A stretch of 29,368 nucleotides of DNA from Bacteroidales bacterium UBA6244 (GCA_002440885.1 DJVY01000128.1:1-29368), one strand, 5' to 3'. Numbered from the stretch's first letter, positions 17,465 to 25,849 are shown. A program made the numbers and translations. Notes: generated from the sequence alone by a model not told the origin.

Positions 17465-17655
17465 AAAAAAGGCCCAACGTAATCAGGGTTTAGTAAACCC
17501 CGCTGTGATACGAGTGAGGCTGCCAGAATTTTCGAACGTCCAGTGTTTCCGTAAACGGAAATTCCCTAAGGAATCAGGCCTGTTCTAGAACCCTTTAAGC
17601 TTGTCCCCAATAGTTGTAATGTTGAGTTTACAAACTAATGATTACGCGGGCACTT
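17465..17655 (-). ncRNA. ssrS: 6S RNA (regulator of RNA polymerase)
   Basis: The gap between zapA and rny folds, on the minus strand, into one long rod. The ends pair as GCCC-G-CGTAATCA (17651 to 17639) with TGATTACG-TT-GGGC (17485 to 17472). The rod continues with GTTTGTAAAC (17635 to 17626) against GTTTACTAAAC (17498 to 17488) with one bulge. A largely unpaired central zone and an apical part with small hairpins such as TTCCG-TTTA-CGGAA follow. TTTTTT at 17470-17465 closes the RNA. Length about 190 nt, one rod with a central bubble, and position beside zapA (where ssrS also lies in gammaproteobacteria) all fit 6S RNA, which mimics an open promoter and sequesters sigma-70-type holoenzyme. 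The 5' end is uncertain by several bases. A protein gene here is ruled out by stops. Confidence 0.82.
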
Positions 17656-17672
17656 TATAACTTAAGAACGCA

Positions 17673-17969
17673 TTAATTTTGGTTGATATGCACAGAAACA
17701 AGTTCATCTATTGCGATTAACCTTTTCTCCATTTCTTCTTCTCTAAACGATTTTTCCTCCTCCAATCGTATGGCTGTAGCGGCATGTTGCAGCGCGATCA
17801 TGGCGAATAAATCCTGCTGGTCTTTGTACTCAAACGATTTGGCAAATTCCTTAACCAATTGATTTACATTTTCAGCTGCCAAGCGAACCACACGTTCATC
17901 ATCAACAGGAACGGAAAGCATATAAGGCCTCCCTCCTATTTGAACCCGTATGTCGAGATTGGTTTTCAT
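17673..17969 (-). CDS. zapA: Cell division protein ZapA
   Basis: 98 residues. The N-terminal half holds the ZapA signature, DIRVQIGGRPYMLSVPVDDERVVRLAAENVNQLV, and the C-terminal half is a helix (QDLFAMIALQHAATAIRLEEE) running into a charged coiled coil. ZapA is a cytosolic dimer/tetramer that binds FtsZ and bundles its filaments at the division site. The gene lies 14 nt behind a small coiled-coil gene and directly before the 6S RNA. Typical length, no oddities. Confidence 0.93.
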   Translation of the reverse strand: MKTNLDIRVQIGGRPYMLSVPVDDERVVRLAAENVNQLVKEFAKSFEYKDQQDLFAMIALQHAATAIRLEEEKSFREEEMEKRLIAIDELVSVHINQN

Positions 17970-17983
17970 CAGATTTTTTTCGT

Positions 17984-18271
17984 TTATTCACTTAATACTT
18001 CAATACATCTGTCAATTTCTGCAATCAGATCTTCCAATTTTTTCTTACTTTCTTCTTTACCAAATTCTTTCTCAAGCGTGTTTGCAAGGGTAATTTTTAC
18101 TAACTCACTTTTCTTAATCTCCAATTCTCTTTTCAACAAAACCAACTCTTTATCACGTCTCTCAATTTCCTGCTTTAAATTAGAATTTTCTTTCTTAAGC
18201 TGTACGTTCGACTCAATTATTATTCTAATTTTATGCTCAATTCCGTTGATAATAAGTTGTTCATTGGCCAT
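17984..18271 (-). CDS. Small coiled-coil protein upstream of zapA (possible ZapB-like partner)
   Basis: 95 residues from the ATG at 18271. The longer frame from 18319 is rejected because a consensus -7 element at 18303-18296 would lie inside it. After NEQLIINGIEHKIRIIIE the chain is one heptad-rich coiled coil (QLKKENSNLKQEIERRDKEL, then LLKRELEIKKSELVKI), ending in a short helix DLIAEIDRCIEVL. Position directly before zapA with a 14-nt gap suggests co-transcription and a division role, like the coiled-coil protein ZapB in enterobacteria. That link is inference: coiled coils give no homology signal by themselves. Confidence 0.7.
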   Translation of the reverse strand: MANEQLIINGIEHKIRIIIESNVQLKKENSNLKQEIERRDKELVLLKRELEIKKSELVKITLANTLEKEFGKEESKKKLEDLIAEIDRCIEVLSE

Positions 18272-18295
18272 TGAATCAGTTATCTTTATTATCTG

Positions 18296-18303
18296 CAAAG
18301 GTA
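18296..18303 (-). promoter_or_regulatory. -7 element for the coiled-coil/zapA/6S/rny unit
   Basis: On the minus strand TACCTTTG (18303 to 18296) matches TAnnTTTG. No TTG sits at the ideal spacing; the nearest good one is 29 nt upstream. The predicted start near 18289 supports the ATG at 18271. Confidence 0.5.
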
Positions 18304-18376
18304 TAAAATTATTTTTCACTTTTGCAGATGTCCAAAGATAATCAAATTATCCTGCGAATACAACAAAAATATTGAA

Positions 18377-19651
18377 ATGATGAATGAAAATTTTCTAGTC
18401 TATTTATGGACATATCAGCTCCTGTCTCAACCGATGTTTACCACAGAAGGTGAAGAGGTTACAGTAATTTCTCCCGGACATCGCAACCTCGATAGCGGTC
18501 CGGACTTTTTCGATGGCAGGATAAAAATCGGCCAGACACTCTGGGCGGGTAACATCGAAATACACGTAAAATCATCCGATTGGGTTCGCCATGGCCATCA
18601 CCAGGACAATGCCTACAATAACATTATTCTGCATGTGGTTTACACTGACGACAAACCCGTTTCGCGATCAGAAGGAGACACAATCCCAACCGTAGTGCTT
18701 GCTAATCAATTCAATCCTGATTTATTCGATCGCTATCAGGACTTTTTAGCGACCATGACAGCTGTTCCGTGTAACAAACACCTGCACCATGTAAATCATT
18801 TCACGGTAATGACCTGGTTCGATAACCTGATGATCGAACGTCTGGAGCAAAAAACAGCCGGTTTTACCGATGGGCTTATCGCGGCCAACAACGACTTTAA
18901 TGAAGCCTTTTATCGCAAATTATGCCGCAACTTCGGCTTTAAAACGAATTCTGACGCCATGGAGCAATTGGCTATATCGTTGCCTCTGAATATTTTATCG
19001 AAACATCAAAACGATTTGTTGCAATTGGAGGCCTTGCTTTTCGGCCAGGCAGGTTTTCTCGACAAGCGGTTTAAAGACAACTACCCTCGTGATCTGGTCA
19101 AAGAATATGGTTTTTTAAAAAGTAAATATCAGCTAAAAAAGATGGACAATAAAGTTTGGAAGTTCATGCGCATGCGTCCAGCCAATTTTCCAACTATCAG
19201 GATAGCTCAATTCGCTGCCCTACTGCATAAAATACCCGGACTGTTACACTTTCTTCCTGACACCGAAAAACTTAGTCACGTCCAATCGCTCTTGAAAATC
19301 AAGGCTTCTGCCTATTGGGACAACCATTACCATTTTGATCAGGTTACTGAACCAACGAGACAAAAATGGCTGGGCGATTCCTCTGCCAACCTTCTCATTA
19401 TTAACACAATTGTTCCGTTTGTTTTTATGCATAACCGTTACCGAAACCAAAACGCCAACCATGAGCTGCTCCTCGATTGGATGGAGCATCTACCTTCCGA
19501 AAAAAACGCGGTCAGTCAACTGTTCTCCAGCTTTGGATTGCAACCTAAATCTGCTCTGGAGTCGCAAGCAATGATTCAACTGAAAACCCAATATTGCGAT
19601 AAAAAACGTTGCCTTGAATGCCGCATAGGGCACGAGTTACTCGGTCGGTAA
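18377..19651 (+). CDS. DUF2851 family protein
   Basis: 424 residues, recognised as the DUF2851 family that is widespread in Bacteroidota and has no assigned function. Visible signatures: ENFLVYLWTYQLL at the start, GHRNLDSGPDFFDGRIKIG, GNIEIHVKSSDWVRHGH followed by DNAYNNIILHVVY, and a cysteine cluster at the end (Cys407, Cys412, Cys415 in YCDKKRCLECRIG). The chain is soluble, with no signal peptide. The first 100 residues are strand-rich and the rest helical. The terminal cysteines could bind a metal or cluster. Two adjacent ATG codons (18377, 18380) could start it. It is transcribed divergently from the coiled-coil/zapA unit. Confidence 0.88.
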   Translation: MMNENFLVYLWTYQLLSQPMFTTEGEEVTVISPGHRNLDSGPDFFDGRIKIGQTLWAGNIEIHVKSSDWVRHGHHQDNAYNNIILHVVYTDDKPVSRSEGDTIPTVVLANQFNPDLFDRYQDFLATMTAVPCNKHLHHVNHFTVMTWFDNLMIERLEQKTAGFTDGLIAANNDFNEAFYRKLCRNFGFKTNSDAMEQLAISLPLNILSKHQNDLLQLEALLFGQAGFLDKRFKDNYPRDLVKEYGFLKSKYQLKKMDNKVWKFMRMRPANFPTIRIAQFAALLHKIPGLLHFLPDTEKLSHVQSLLKIKASAYWDNHYHFDQVTEPTRQKWLGDSSANLLIINTIVPFVFMHNRYRNQNANHELLLDWMEHLPSEKNAVSQLFSSFGLQPKSALESQAMIQLKTQYCDKKRCLECRIGHELLGR

Positions 19652-19667
19652 ATTTTTCTAAAACGCA

Positions 19668-19695
19668 GAATGCCGCCTGATATCAAGCGGCATTC
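19668..19695. terminator. Probable terminator hairpin between convergent genes
   Basis: A perfect 9-bp inverted repeat GAATGCCGC (19668-19676) with GCGGCATTC (19687-19695) and a 10-nt loop. The downstream T content is poor on both strands (CCTTGTTAT on plus), so termination strength is uncertain. The position between two convergent stop codons supports the role. Confidence 0.65.
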
Positions 19696-19728
19696 CCTTG
19701 TTATAAGATGACTTAGCTCTATTCGGTA

Positions 19729-20202
19729 CTAAAAACTGGCTTCAAATTGTCCATCTGTAATGTTTACTTTTACCTGATCAGTATTATAGGCCTCAAACTG
19801 AAAAGTACCTTTAAAACCTGAATCAGAGTACTCGGTAATCTTAACTTCTCCCGATCCAAGCACCATAGAAGCCAGAAAAGTTTCAGAAGCAGAGGTGCTT
19901 TGTGTCCACCTTCCCTGATTTGGATTGGTGAGTCCACCTATAGTATAAGTCCCTACAGCCTGCGCGTTCATCAGGGTAAACGAAACCTGCTTCGCATTGG
20001 CATCACTTCCTGTAAGGGTAACAAGCCCCTGAGCGCCTTTAACAGCCTGTACGGCTAGCGTAGCACTCCATGATTCTCCGTTAACTTTCAGACTAACGGA
20101 ACCACCTCCCACAGGGTTAACTGTATCACTCTTTTTTTCACACGATACCAGCATGACACCAAAAAATAACAAGGTGATCCAAAAAAATTTTACTGTTTTC
20201 AT
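19729..20202 (-). CDS. Lipoprotein with a beta-sandwich-like domain, function unknown
   Basis: 157 residues. A signal peptide ending in the lipobox MLVSC marks Cys21 as the lipidated residue; EKKSD follows, an acidic/charged start common in surface-directed Bacteroidota lipoproteins. The mature domain is all-beta in appearance: SLKVNGESWSATLAVQAV, LVTLTGSD, QVSFTLMN, GTYTIGG, then GEVKITEYSDSGFKGTFQFEAYN and a final VNITDGQFEASF. This pattern, opening with a NGE-W motif and closing with an ITDGQF motif, is shared by many uncharacterised Bacteroidota lipoproteins (DUF6252-like); I did not confirm the family. It is transcribed alone with a leader of about 107 nt. Confidence 0.75.
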   Translation of the reverse strand: MKTVKFFWITLLFFGVMLVSCEKKSDTVNPVGGGSVSLKVNGESWSATLAVQAVKGAQGLVTLTGSDANAKQVSFTLMNAQAVGTYTIGGLTNPNQGRWTQSTSASETFLASMVLGSGEVKITEYSDSGFKGTFQFEAYNTDQVKVNITDGQFEASF

Positions 20203-20315
20203 TTTTATCTTTTTTTACTGATCGGTACTCGAACTCTACCCTCGTGCACAAAAGAAAATCGAATCTCCGGATCTGGTTTTTTTTACATGAAGTGCATTCA
20301 TATTTTTTACGAAAA

Positions 20316-20344
20316 CAAAAGTATGCTGTCGTCTTCATGCACAA
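20316..20344 (-). promoter_or_regulatory. Promoter of the lipoprotein gene
   Basis: On the minus strand TTG (20344 to 20342), an 18-nt spacer and TACTTTTG (20323 to 20316). The transcript would start near 20309. The remainder of the roughly 300-nt gap at 20203-20500 holds only AT-rich sequence and a GGTA/TACC hairpin in the leader; I see no gene in it. Confidence 0.55.
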
Positions 20345-20500
20345 CTCCGTGCTTGTACTGAATATAACTACGGTAAAAGTCGTATTTTAAAAAAAAGGAA
20401 TCCTGTAGAATAATCTTCTTTATAATCGCTATTACATATGCTATATAATTGAAATTATTACCTTTACAAGATAACAAGAAAGAATGGTCTTGATGTAAAA

Positions 20501-21142
20501 TCAGCCTGCAAAACCGTTCTTAATGGCATAACTAACCAATCCGGCTAAGTTGTTTACGTCCAGTTTTTTCATCAGGTTGGTGCGGTGGGTGTCGACAGTT
20601 CTGTGGCTGATGAACAACTTTTCTCCAATTTCTTTGTTTGTGAATCCAGAGGCTATGAGACGAAGAACCTCCTCTTCTCTGTCGGTGAGATTGATTTCTG
20701 ATTGGCGGCTACCGTTTTCAGTAGACTTATTGAGGAGTGAAAGCGTGACTTCGGGTGAAAAATAGCTGTTACCTTCCATGACCTCATTCAGGGCTTTAAG
20801 GATTTCCGCTCTGCTGGAGTTTTTTAACAAATAGCCTTTCACGCCAATTTCAACCAGATTTTTAATCAATCCCTTTTCGGCGTGCATGGACAGAATAATT
20901 ATGGCCAGTTTTGGATATTTTTGATGGAGTATCTTTGAAGTTTCAATACCGTCCATCACGGGCATGTCGATATCCAACAGCACCACATCTGTTTCCAGCA
21001 AATCAATTACTTCGATTGCTTTTTTCCCATTCGATGCTTCCCCGACAATTTGAATCGACTCCTCATCCCTGAGTAATGCCCTAATTCCATCAATAATTAA
21101 TTGATGGTCGTCAACAATAACCAACCTGGTTTTTTTTATCAT
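20501..21142 (-). CDS. NarL/FixJ-type response regulator
   Basis: 213 residues. Residues 5-120 are a receiver domain with the acidic pair Asp11/Asp12, phospho-acceptor Asp57 in VVLLDIDMPVMDG, and the conserved Lys in KGYLLKNSS. Residues about 148-210 are a LuxR-type helix-turn-helix (LTDREEEVLRLIASGFTNKE, then LFISHRTVDTHRTNLMKKL) that binds DNA as a dimer once phosphorylated. Its ATG overlaps the stop of the sensor kinase gene by 4 nt (ATGA), which implies translational coupling and that the two form a cognate pair. No terminator hairpin was found after it. The regulon is unknown. Confidence 0.93.
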   Translation of the reverse strand: MIKKTRLVIVDDHQLIIDGIRALLRDEESIQIVGEASNGKKAIEVIDLLETDVVLLDIDMPVMDGIETSKILHQKYPKLAIIILSMHAEKGLIKNLVEIGVKGYLLKNSSRAEILKALNEVMEGNSYFSPEVTLSLLNKSTENGSRQSEINLTDREEEVLRLIASGFTNKEIGEKLFISHRTVDTHRTNLMKKLDVNNLAGLVSYAIKNGFAG

Positions 21143-23043
21143 AGCGGTATTCTTATGGTAGTTACAGTTCCTTTTCCCAACGCAGTTTCAACATGGACTT
21201 TCCCTCCTAATGATGTAGCCCTGCTTTCGATATTCACCATGCCAATTCCGCGAGTTTTATCGGAAACAGGAGTCATTCCTTTGCCATCATCTGACACCAT
21301 TAGCACGACGTGGTCATTGGTTTTTAACAGTTGCACGTTGACTTGCTTTGCATTGGCATGTTTAATAATATTAGAGACCAACTCCTGTGTTATCCTGAAC
21401 AAAGCCAACTCAATCGCACTGTCGAGTCGGGGTGTGAGGTTATGATGCTCGAAATTCCACCATATCGTGTCTTTCACAACTCCTTCGCTAAGCATCTGAT
21501 CAATAGCGGCTATCAAGCCAAACTGTTCCAGTTCCTTGGGCATCATCTGATGCGATATACTGCGTACCTCTTGCACCGATTGATCCATTAACTTCTTAAT
21601 TGATGAAAACTGTTCGGCAGTATTGTCTGATTTGTTGTCTATGTTTGCCTCCCACAATAAACGCATGCCCGCTAACTTTTGACCAACCCCATCATGGAGA
21701 TCACGCGCAATCCGTCTACGTTCAGACTCCTGGGCTTCGATTACAGCAGCCAACCGACTTTCATTCAGTTTAATCATAGCCATGGCATGCAATTCCTGCT
21801 GCCGCTGGCGATAACGGTAATAGAAAAAAATGGCCGCTCCTATAACCGATATAACCATCGAAATCAGCAGCCATATTTCCGTTCTGCGCTGCAAGAGTTG
21901 TGATTCGAACAGCTGATTCTCTCGTGTTAGTAGTTGGTTTTCATTCAATTGACGCTCAGAATCGAACTTGATTTGGGCTTCAACAATTTGCTGATTCAAC
22001 CTCGTTGCGTACACCGAATCCATCCAGAAACGATAATTTTCGCTATAATAGTAAGCACTGTCAAATTGGAACAACCTGGCATAAAGCTCGCCCAGCGACT
22101 TTAAGGCCTCCAGTTTTTCGTCCAACACGCCTGACTCCTCAGCCAGATGAGCAGCCTGTAGCAACATGCTTTTTGCCAGTGTCAGTTCATTCAAGCCCAT
22201 GTACGCCTCACCCAATTTTGCATAGGTTGAAGCCATGGCTTTTTTATCTCCACCTTTCTGTCTGATCTGAAGTGCCTCTTTTAAAAAAAGAAAAGCTTTT
22301 TCAAAATCGCCGCGTGCCAGATAAAGCTTACCCAGGTTATTCAGGCAAGCACTTTGAGCTTCATCGTTGTTGTAATGCCTGAATAACTGCAACGCCTTTT
22401 CATAAAATGAAACCGACATGGCTGTATCCGACATTTTTAAAAACACATTAGCCATATTTAGATAAGAATGTCCCTCGCCCATTCCATCGCCCGAACTAAT
22501 GCGCAAATCCAGCGCCTTTTGATGGTAATCAAGCGACTTTTCCAAATCTCCCAGGTTTTGATGTATGATGGCCATGTTGTTCAAGCAAATCGACTGGTTC
22601 GAAACATGGCCCGATTGTTCGTAAATCTGCAAGGCATTCATTTGCATTTCCAACGCTTGTTGTAGTTTGCCCTGTTTCTGAAAAACAATGCCCATTTTGT
22701 TAAATGAGGCAGCTATGCCTGTAGAATCGTTTTGCTCCTTTCGAATCTCCAGCGAAAAAGTAAACGATTCAAGTGCTTTTGTGTAATCAGACTGATCAAT
22801 ATAGAGTATTCCTAAATCGTTGTATGCCTGAGCAATCCCTTTGCTGAACCCTGCTTGCTTTGCCAATCCGAGCGCTTTTAAACCGAAAGTCAAAGCTTTT
22901 TCAGGATGACTGAACCGGTTTATCCAACAGGAGTCACAAAGCTGCATGACCCTAATTGTGTCGACGGTTGGATTCTCTCCCAATGTCAACGACTTGAAGG
23001 CCAATACTGCTATGAGCATGATGATCGCGCTTTTTATCTCCAT
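21139..23043 (-). CDS. TPR-containing sensor histidine kinase (HisKA_3 type)
   Basis: 634 residues. A signal peptide or N-terminal anchor (IIMLIAVLAFKSLTLG) leads into about seven tetratricopeptide repeats (residues about 60-345, for example AYNDLGILYIDQSDYTKALE), which would sit in the periplasm and bind protein partners. A short coiled coil precedes one transmembrane helix (about 390-410, IWLLISMVISVIGAAIFFYY). The cytosolic part has the HisKA_3 motif ESERRRIARDLHDGVGQKLA with phospho-His450, and an HATPase_c domain with NIIKHANAKQV, DDGKGM and GIGMVNIESRATSLGG. This architecture is common in Bacteroidota and pairs with LuxR-type regulators, as here. The signal is unknown. I found no exact promoter match upstream; TTACTTTGG on the minus strand near 23080 is only a loose one. 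Confidence 0.93.
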   Translation of the reverse strand: MEIKSAIIMLIAVLAFKSLTLGENPTVDTIRVMQLCDSCWINRFSHPEKALTFGLKALGLAKQAGFSKGIAQAYNDLGILYIDQSDYTKALESFTFSLEIRKEQNDSTGIAASFNKMGIVFQKQGKLQQALEMQMNALQIYEQSGHVSNQSICLNNMAIIHQNLGDLEKSLDYHQKALDLRISSGDGMGEGHSYLNMANVFLKMSDTAMSVSFYEKALQLFRHYNNDEAQSACLNNLGKLYLARGDFEKAFLFLKEALQIRQKGGDKKAMASTYAKLGEAYMGLNELTLAKSMLLQAAHLAEESGVLDEKLEALKSLGELYARLFQFDSAYYYSENYRFWMDSVYATRLNQQIVEAQIKFDSERQLNENQLLTRENQLFESQLLQRRTEIWLLISMVISVIGAAIFFYYRYRQRQQELHAMAMIKLNESRLAAVIEAQESERRRIARDLHDGVGQKLAGMRLLWEANIDNKSDNTAEQFSSIKKLMDQSVQEVRSISHQMMPKELEQFGLIAAIDQMLSEGVVKDTIWWNFEHHNLTPRLDSAIELALFRITQELVSNIIKHANAKQVNVQLLKTNDHVVLMVSDDGKGMTPVSDKTRGIGMVNIESRATSLGGKVHVETALGKGTVTTIRIPL

Positions 23044-23100
23044 ATTAAGAGTAGGTATACATATAAGTCATACCAAAGTAACTTATATCTGCAAAAGAAC

Positions 23101-23108
23101 TAAATTTG
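23101..23108 (+). promoter_or_regulatory. -7 element of the small lipoprotein gene
   Basis: TAAATTTG matches TAnnTTTG, 24 nt before the ATG at 23133. No TTG lies at the expected -33 distance, so it is only half a promoter match. Confidence 0.45.
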
Positions 23109-23132
23109 TCTTCATTTTGAACCTTCTATAAT

Positions 23133-23660
23133 ATGAAGCATATCACCATCTGGCTTTTTTTTGCGCTTTTATTGTTCTCTTGCAAAGAGATTGATGAAAT
23201 AACTCATTTTTACATCGAACAAGAAACCGAAATCACCCTTGACACAACAAACTTGGCCGGGTATTTTTTCAGCACGATCTCCTCGCCCGTTTTTACCCAA
23301 TCTGATTCAATTTACCTAGCCAACCAAACCGATGCTTCTCACGTGACACAAATAATTTTGAAATCGCTTTTCCTTAAACTAAGCTACGCCGACACGCTGC
23401 CTGAATTTCATGTTGATTTAGCCGATGTTTATATGGTCAAACCTGACGGCAAACAAAAACATGTCGCTTGGAACAGAGCTATTCCCCCTGAGGTATTAAC
23501 CCCGATAGCCTTATTTGTAACTACCGATAACCTCAATGACATCCTTTCGGACTCAACTGTTCAATACCTGTTCGAAGGCATAGTTTCGGATGATACCATA
23601 AGAAAAACAAAATGGAGTCTGCACGCTTCCTTTTATGTGAATGCTATCGTTGTAGACTGA
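23133..23660 (+). CDS. Small lipoprotein of unknown function
   Basis: 175 residues. A short signal peptide ends in the lipobox LLFSC, making Cys17 the lipid attachment site; KEIDE follows. The mature domain of about 158 residues is strand-rich with an N-terminal segment HFYIEQETEITLDTTNLAG and ends in KWSLHASFYVNAIVVD, which looks like a small beta-sandwich. I recognise no family. It is divergent from the TPR kinase gene (89 nt between the starts), so a link to that signalling pair is possible but unproven. There is a gap of 150 nt before prfA. Confidence 0.7.
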   Translation: MKHITIWLFFALLLFSCKEIDEITHFYIEQETEITLDTTNLAGYFFSTISSPVFTQSDSIYLANQTDASHVTQIILKSLFLKLSYADTLPEFHVDLADVYMVKPDGKQKHVAWNRAIPPEVLTPIALFVTTDNLNDILSDSTVQYLFEGIVSDDTIRKTKWSLHASFYVNAIVVD

Positions 23661-23784
23661 TCGACTTGGCTGATGGAGCAAGATACTGACACTTTTCACG
23701 AACTTAAAAACCAAAGACAGAAAAAGTCATGTGACAGACCATGATCAAAATGGCCAATATGCTGTCGCCAATCCTAATTTTTCA

Positions 23785-23792
23785 TACTTTTG
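23785..23792 (+). promoter_or_regulatory. -7 element of the prfA-pyrF promoter
   Basis: TACTTTTG matches TAnnTTTG, 18 nt before the GTG start at 23811. No TTG is seen at the -33 distance. Confidence 0.5.
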
Positions 23793-23810
23793 CATTCAAA
23801 TTGAAACACT

Positions 23811-24887
23811 GTGGAAATAGCTGATAAACTTGAGGTAATAAAAAACCGATGGGAAGAAATTGCTGAGCAAATGAATGATCCGGCTGTAATGGCCGACATG
23901 AAGCGTTATGTAAAACTCAACAAGGATTATAAGGATCTTGAGCCTGTTGTATTGGCTTATAAGGACTATAAAAATATCATCGGAAACATTGAAAGTGCTC
24001 AGGAACTATTAAAAACAGAAAAAGATCCTGATTTTCGCGACATGGCCAGAGTGGAGCTTGATGAGCTGCTGCCTCAAAAGGAGGCTGTTGAAGAAAATAT
24101 CCGTATGTTACTCATTCCCAAAGATCCACAGGACTCAAAAAATGCAGTAATGGAGATCAGAGCCGGAACAGGAGGAGATGAAGCCAGCATTTTCGCCGGT
24201 GACCTTTTCAGGATGTACCAAAAGTACTGTGAAACGAAACGGTGGAAAGTAGAGGTTACAGACATTAACGAAGGAACTGCCGGTGGTTATAAAGAAGTTG
24301 TCTTTAGCGTTACCGGACCAGGAGCTTATGGCCTGCTTAAATTTGAATCAGGTGTGCATCGTGTGCAGCGTGTTCCCCAGACAGAAACACAAGGTCGAAT
24401 CCATACTTCCGCTGCGTCGGTTGTAGTACTTCCTGAGGCAGAAGAGTTTGACATTGAGCTTAATGAAAAAGATATCCGCAAAGATACTTATTGTTCGTCA
24501 GGACCTGGTGGTCAATCTGTAAACACTACTTATTCAGCCATACGACTTACCCATATTCCCTCGGGGATTGTGGTTACTTGTCAGGATGAAAAATCACAGC
24601 TAAAAAATCTGGCCAAAGCCATGAAGGTTCTCCGCAACCGACTTTACGACCGTGAGTACACCAAGTACCTCGAAGAAATGTCGGGGAAGCGCAAGACTAT
24701 GGTTTCAACAGGTGACCGTTCAGCTAAAATCAGAACCTATAACTGGCCTCAGGGTCGTGTTACCGATCATCGGATAAACTTGACATTGTACAATTTACAG
24801 CCCATAATCGACGGCGATATTCAGGAAATTATCGACAAACTGCAAATGGCTGAAAACGCGGAGCGACTGAAAGAAGAATTGAACTAA
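23811..24887 (+). CDS. prfA: Peptide chain release factor 1
   Basis: 358 residues with a GTG start; MEIADKLEVIKNRWEEI is the usual RF1 opening. RF1 reads UAG and UAA stop codons and triggers peptide release. The stop-codon-reading loop region RVPQTETQGRIHTS has PQT at the place of the PxT motif (PAT in E. coli), consistent with RF1 rather than RF2. The catalytic GGQ lies at 233-235 within SSGPGGQSVNTT; its Gln is normally methylated by PrmC. The ending GRVTDHRINLTLYNL is also standard. The stop is followed 3 nt later by pyrF, so the two are almost certainly co-transcribed. The length is normal. Confidence 0.97.
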   Translation: MEIADKLEVIKNRWEEIAEQMNDPAVMADMKRYVKLNKDYKDLEPVVLAYKDYKNIIGNIESAQELLKTEKDPDFRDMARVELDELLPQKEAVEENIRMLLIPKDPQDSKNAVMEIRAGTGGDEASIFAGDLFRMYQKYCETKRWKVEVTDINEGTAGGYKEVVFSVTGPGAYGLLKFESGVHRVQRVPQTETQGRIHTSAASVVVLPEAEEFDIELNEKDIRKDTYCSSGPGGQSVNTTYSAIRLTHIPSGIVVTCQDEKSQLKNLAKAMKVLRNRLYDREYTKYLEEMSGKRKTMVSTGDRSAKIRTYNWPQGRVTDHRINLTLYNLQPIIDGDIQEIIDKLQMAENAERLKEELN

Positions 24888-24890
24888 CCT

Positions 24891-25736
24891 ATGAATAAAG
24901 AACAGCTTTTCAATCAGATAAAGTTAAAAAAAAGCTTTCTGTGCATCGGACTTGATTCAGATAACAGTAAGATACCATCACATCTGCAATATGCCAATGA
25001 TCCTGTTTTTGAGTTCAACAAACAAATTATTGAAGCCACTCACCACCTGGCCGTTGCCTATAAACCCAATCTGGCTTTTTACGAAGCCAATGGAATCAAA
25101 GGTTGGAATTCACTCGAAAGAACTGCGCAGTTTATCAAGTCGAACTATCCTGAACTATTCCTTATTGCTGATGCCAAGCGAGGCGACATCGGCAACACTT
25201 CTGATATGTATGCCCGCGCCTTCTTTCAAAACATGCCCTTCGATGCAGTAACCCTTTCGCCCTACATGGGCTTCGATACTATACAGCCGTTCCTTCATCA
25301 CAAAGATAAGTGGGCCATCGTGCTCGCGTTAACCTCCAATTCATCGGCCGTTGATTTTCAAACCAACTGCAAGAACCAAAGCAACGACATGCTTTGGCAG
25401 CAGGTACTTTTCACCTCAAAAGACTGGGCATCAACAGATCAGCTGATGTACGTTGTGGGCGCAACCAAAGCCGAATGGCTTAGAAAAGTAAGAGAAATCG
25501 TACCTGACCATTTTCTGCTGGTGCCTGGAATTGGTGCTCAGGGTGGCAGCTTGAAAGAGGTAGCTATAAATGGCATGAACAAGCAATGTGGCCTGCTCGT
25601 CAACAGCTCACGAGGTATTATCTTTGCCTCAAACGGGTTGGATTTTGCATCCAAAGCATGCGAGGAAGCCCTCTTAGTGCAAACTGAAATGGCTGGTTAT
25701 CTGGAAGATTTCGGTTTATTATCCGATCAGGCTTAG
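24891..25736 (+). CDS. pyrF: Orotidine 5'-phosphate decarboxylase (type 2)
   Basis: 281 residues. The enzyme converts OMP to UMP, the last step of de novo pyrimidine synthesis. FLCIGLDSDNSKIP and YKPNLAFYEANG form the first barrel strands. The catalytic Lys/Asp array is in IADAKRGDIGNTSDMYA, followed by VTLSPYMGFD, LVPGIGAQGG and the phosphate-binding LLVNSSRGIIFA near the end. The DAKRGDIGNT form and the length place it in the type 2 group rather than the shorter type 1 (about 230 residues). It is coupled to prfA upstream and lies before the pyrB leader, so three of the pyrimidine genes cluster here. Confidence 0.96.
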   Translation: MNKEQLFNQIKLKKSFLCIGLDSDNSKIPSHLQYANDPVFEFNKQIIEATHHLAVAYKPNLAFYEANGIKGWNSLERTAQFIKSNYPELFLIADAKRGDIGNTSDMYARAFFQNMPFDAVTLSPYMGFDTIQPFLHHKDKWAIVLALTSNSSAVDFQTNCKNQSNDMLWQQVLFTSKDWASTDQLMYVVGATKAEWLRKVREIVPDHFLLVPGIGAQGGSLKEVAINGMNKQCGLLVNSSRGIIFASNGLDFASKACEEALLVQTEMAGYLEDFGLLSDQA

Positions 25737-25849
25737 CCAGATTAACTAGCAAATACAGCAAAACCAACTAAAATTGAAACAGTTAGTAAGCTGTTAAAAA
25801 CTTGCAAAATATTCCTTTCAAAACACATCTGATGAATGAGAATTGAACC

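Noticed and set aside
17430..17477. Extension of the rny frame by 16 residues
   Set aside because: The extension runs into the 3' end of the 6S RNA and displaces the N-terminal membrane anchor.
17859..18341. 160-codon plus-strand frame opposite zapA and the coiled-coil gene
   Set aside because: Serine/phenylalanine-rich antisense translation of A-rich coiled-coil codons, with no independent support.
20215..20245. T-arm-like GTTCGAG loop on the minus strand in the lipoprotein leader
   Set aside because: No acceptor, D or anticodon arm can be drawn around it, so it is not a tRNA gene.
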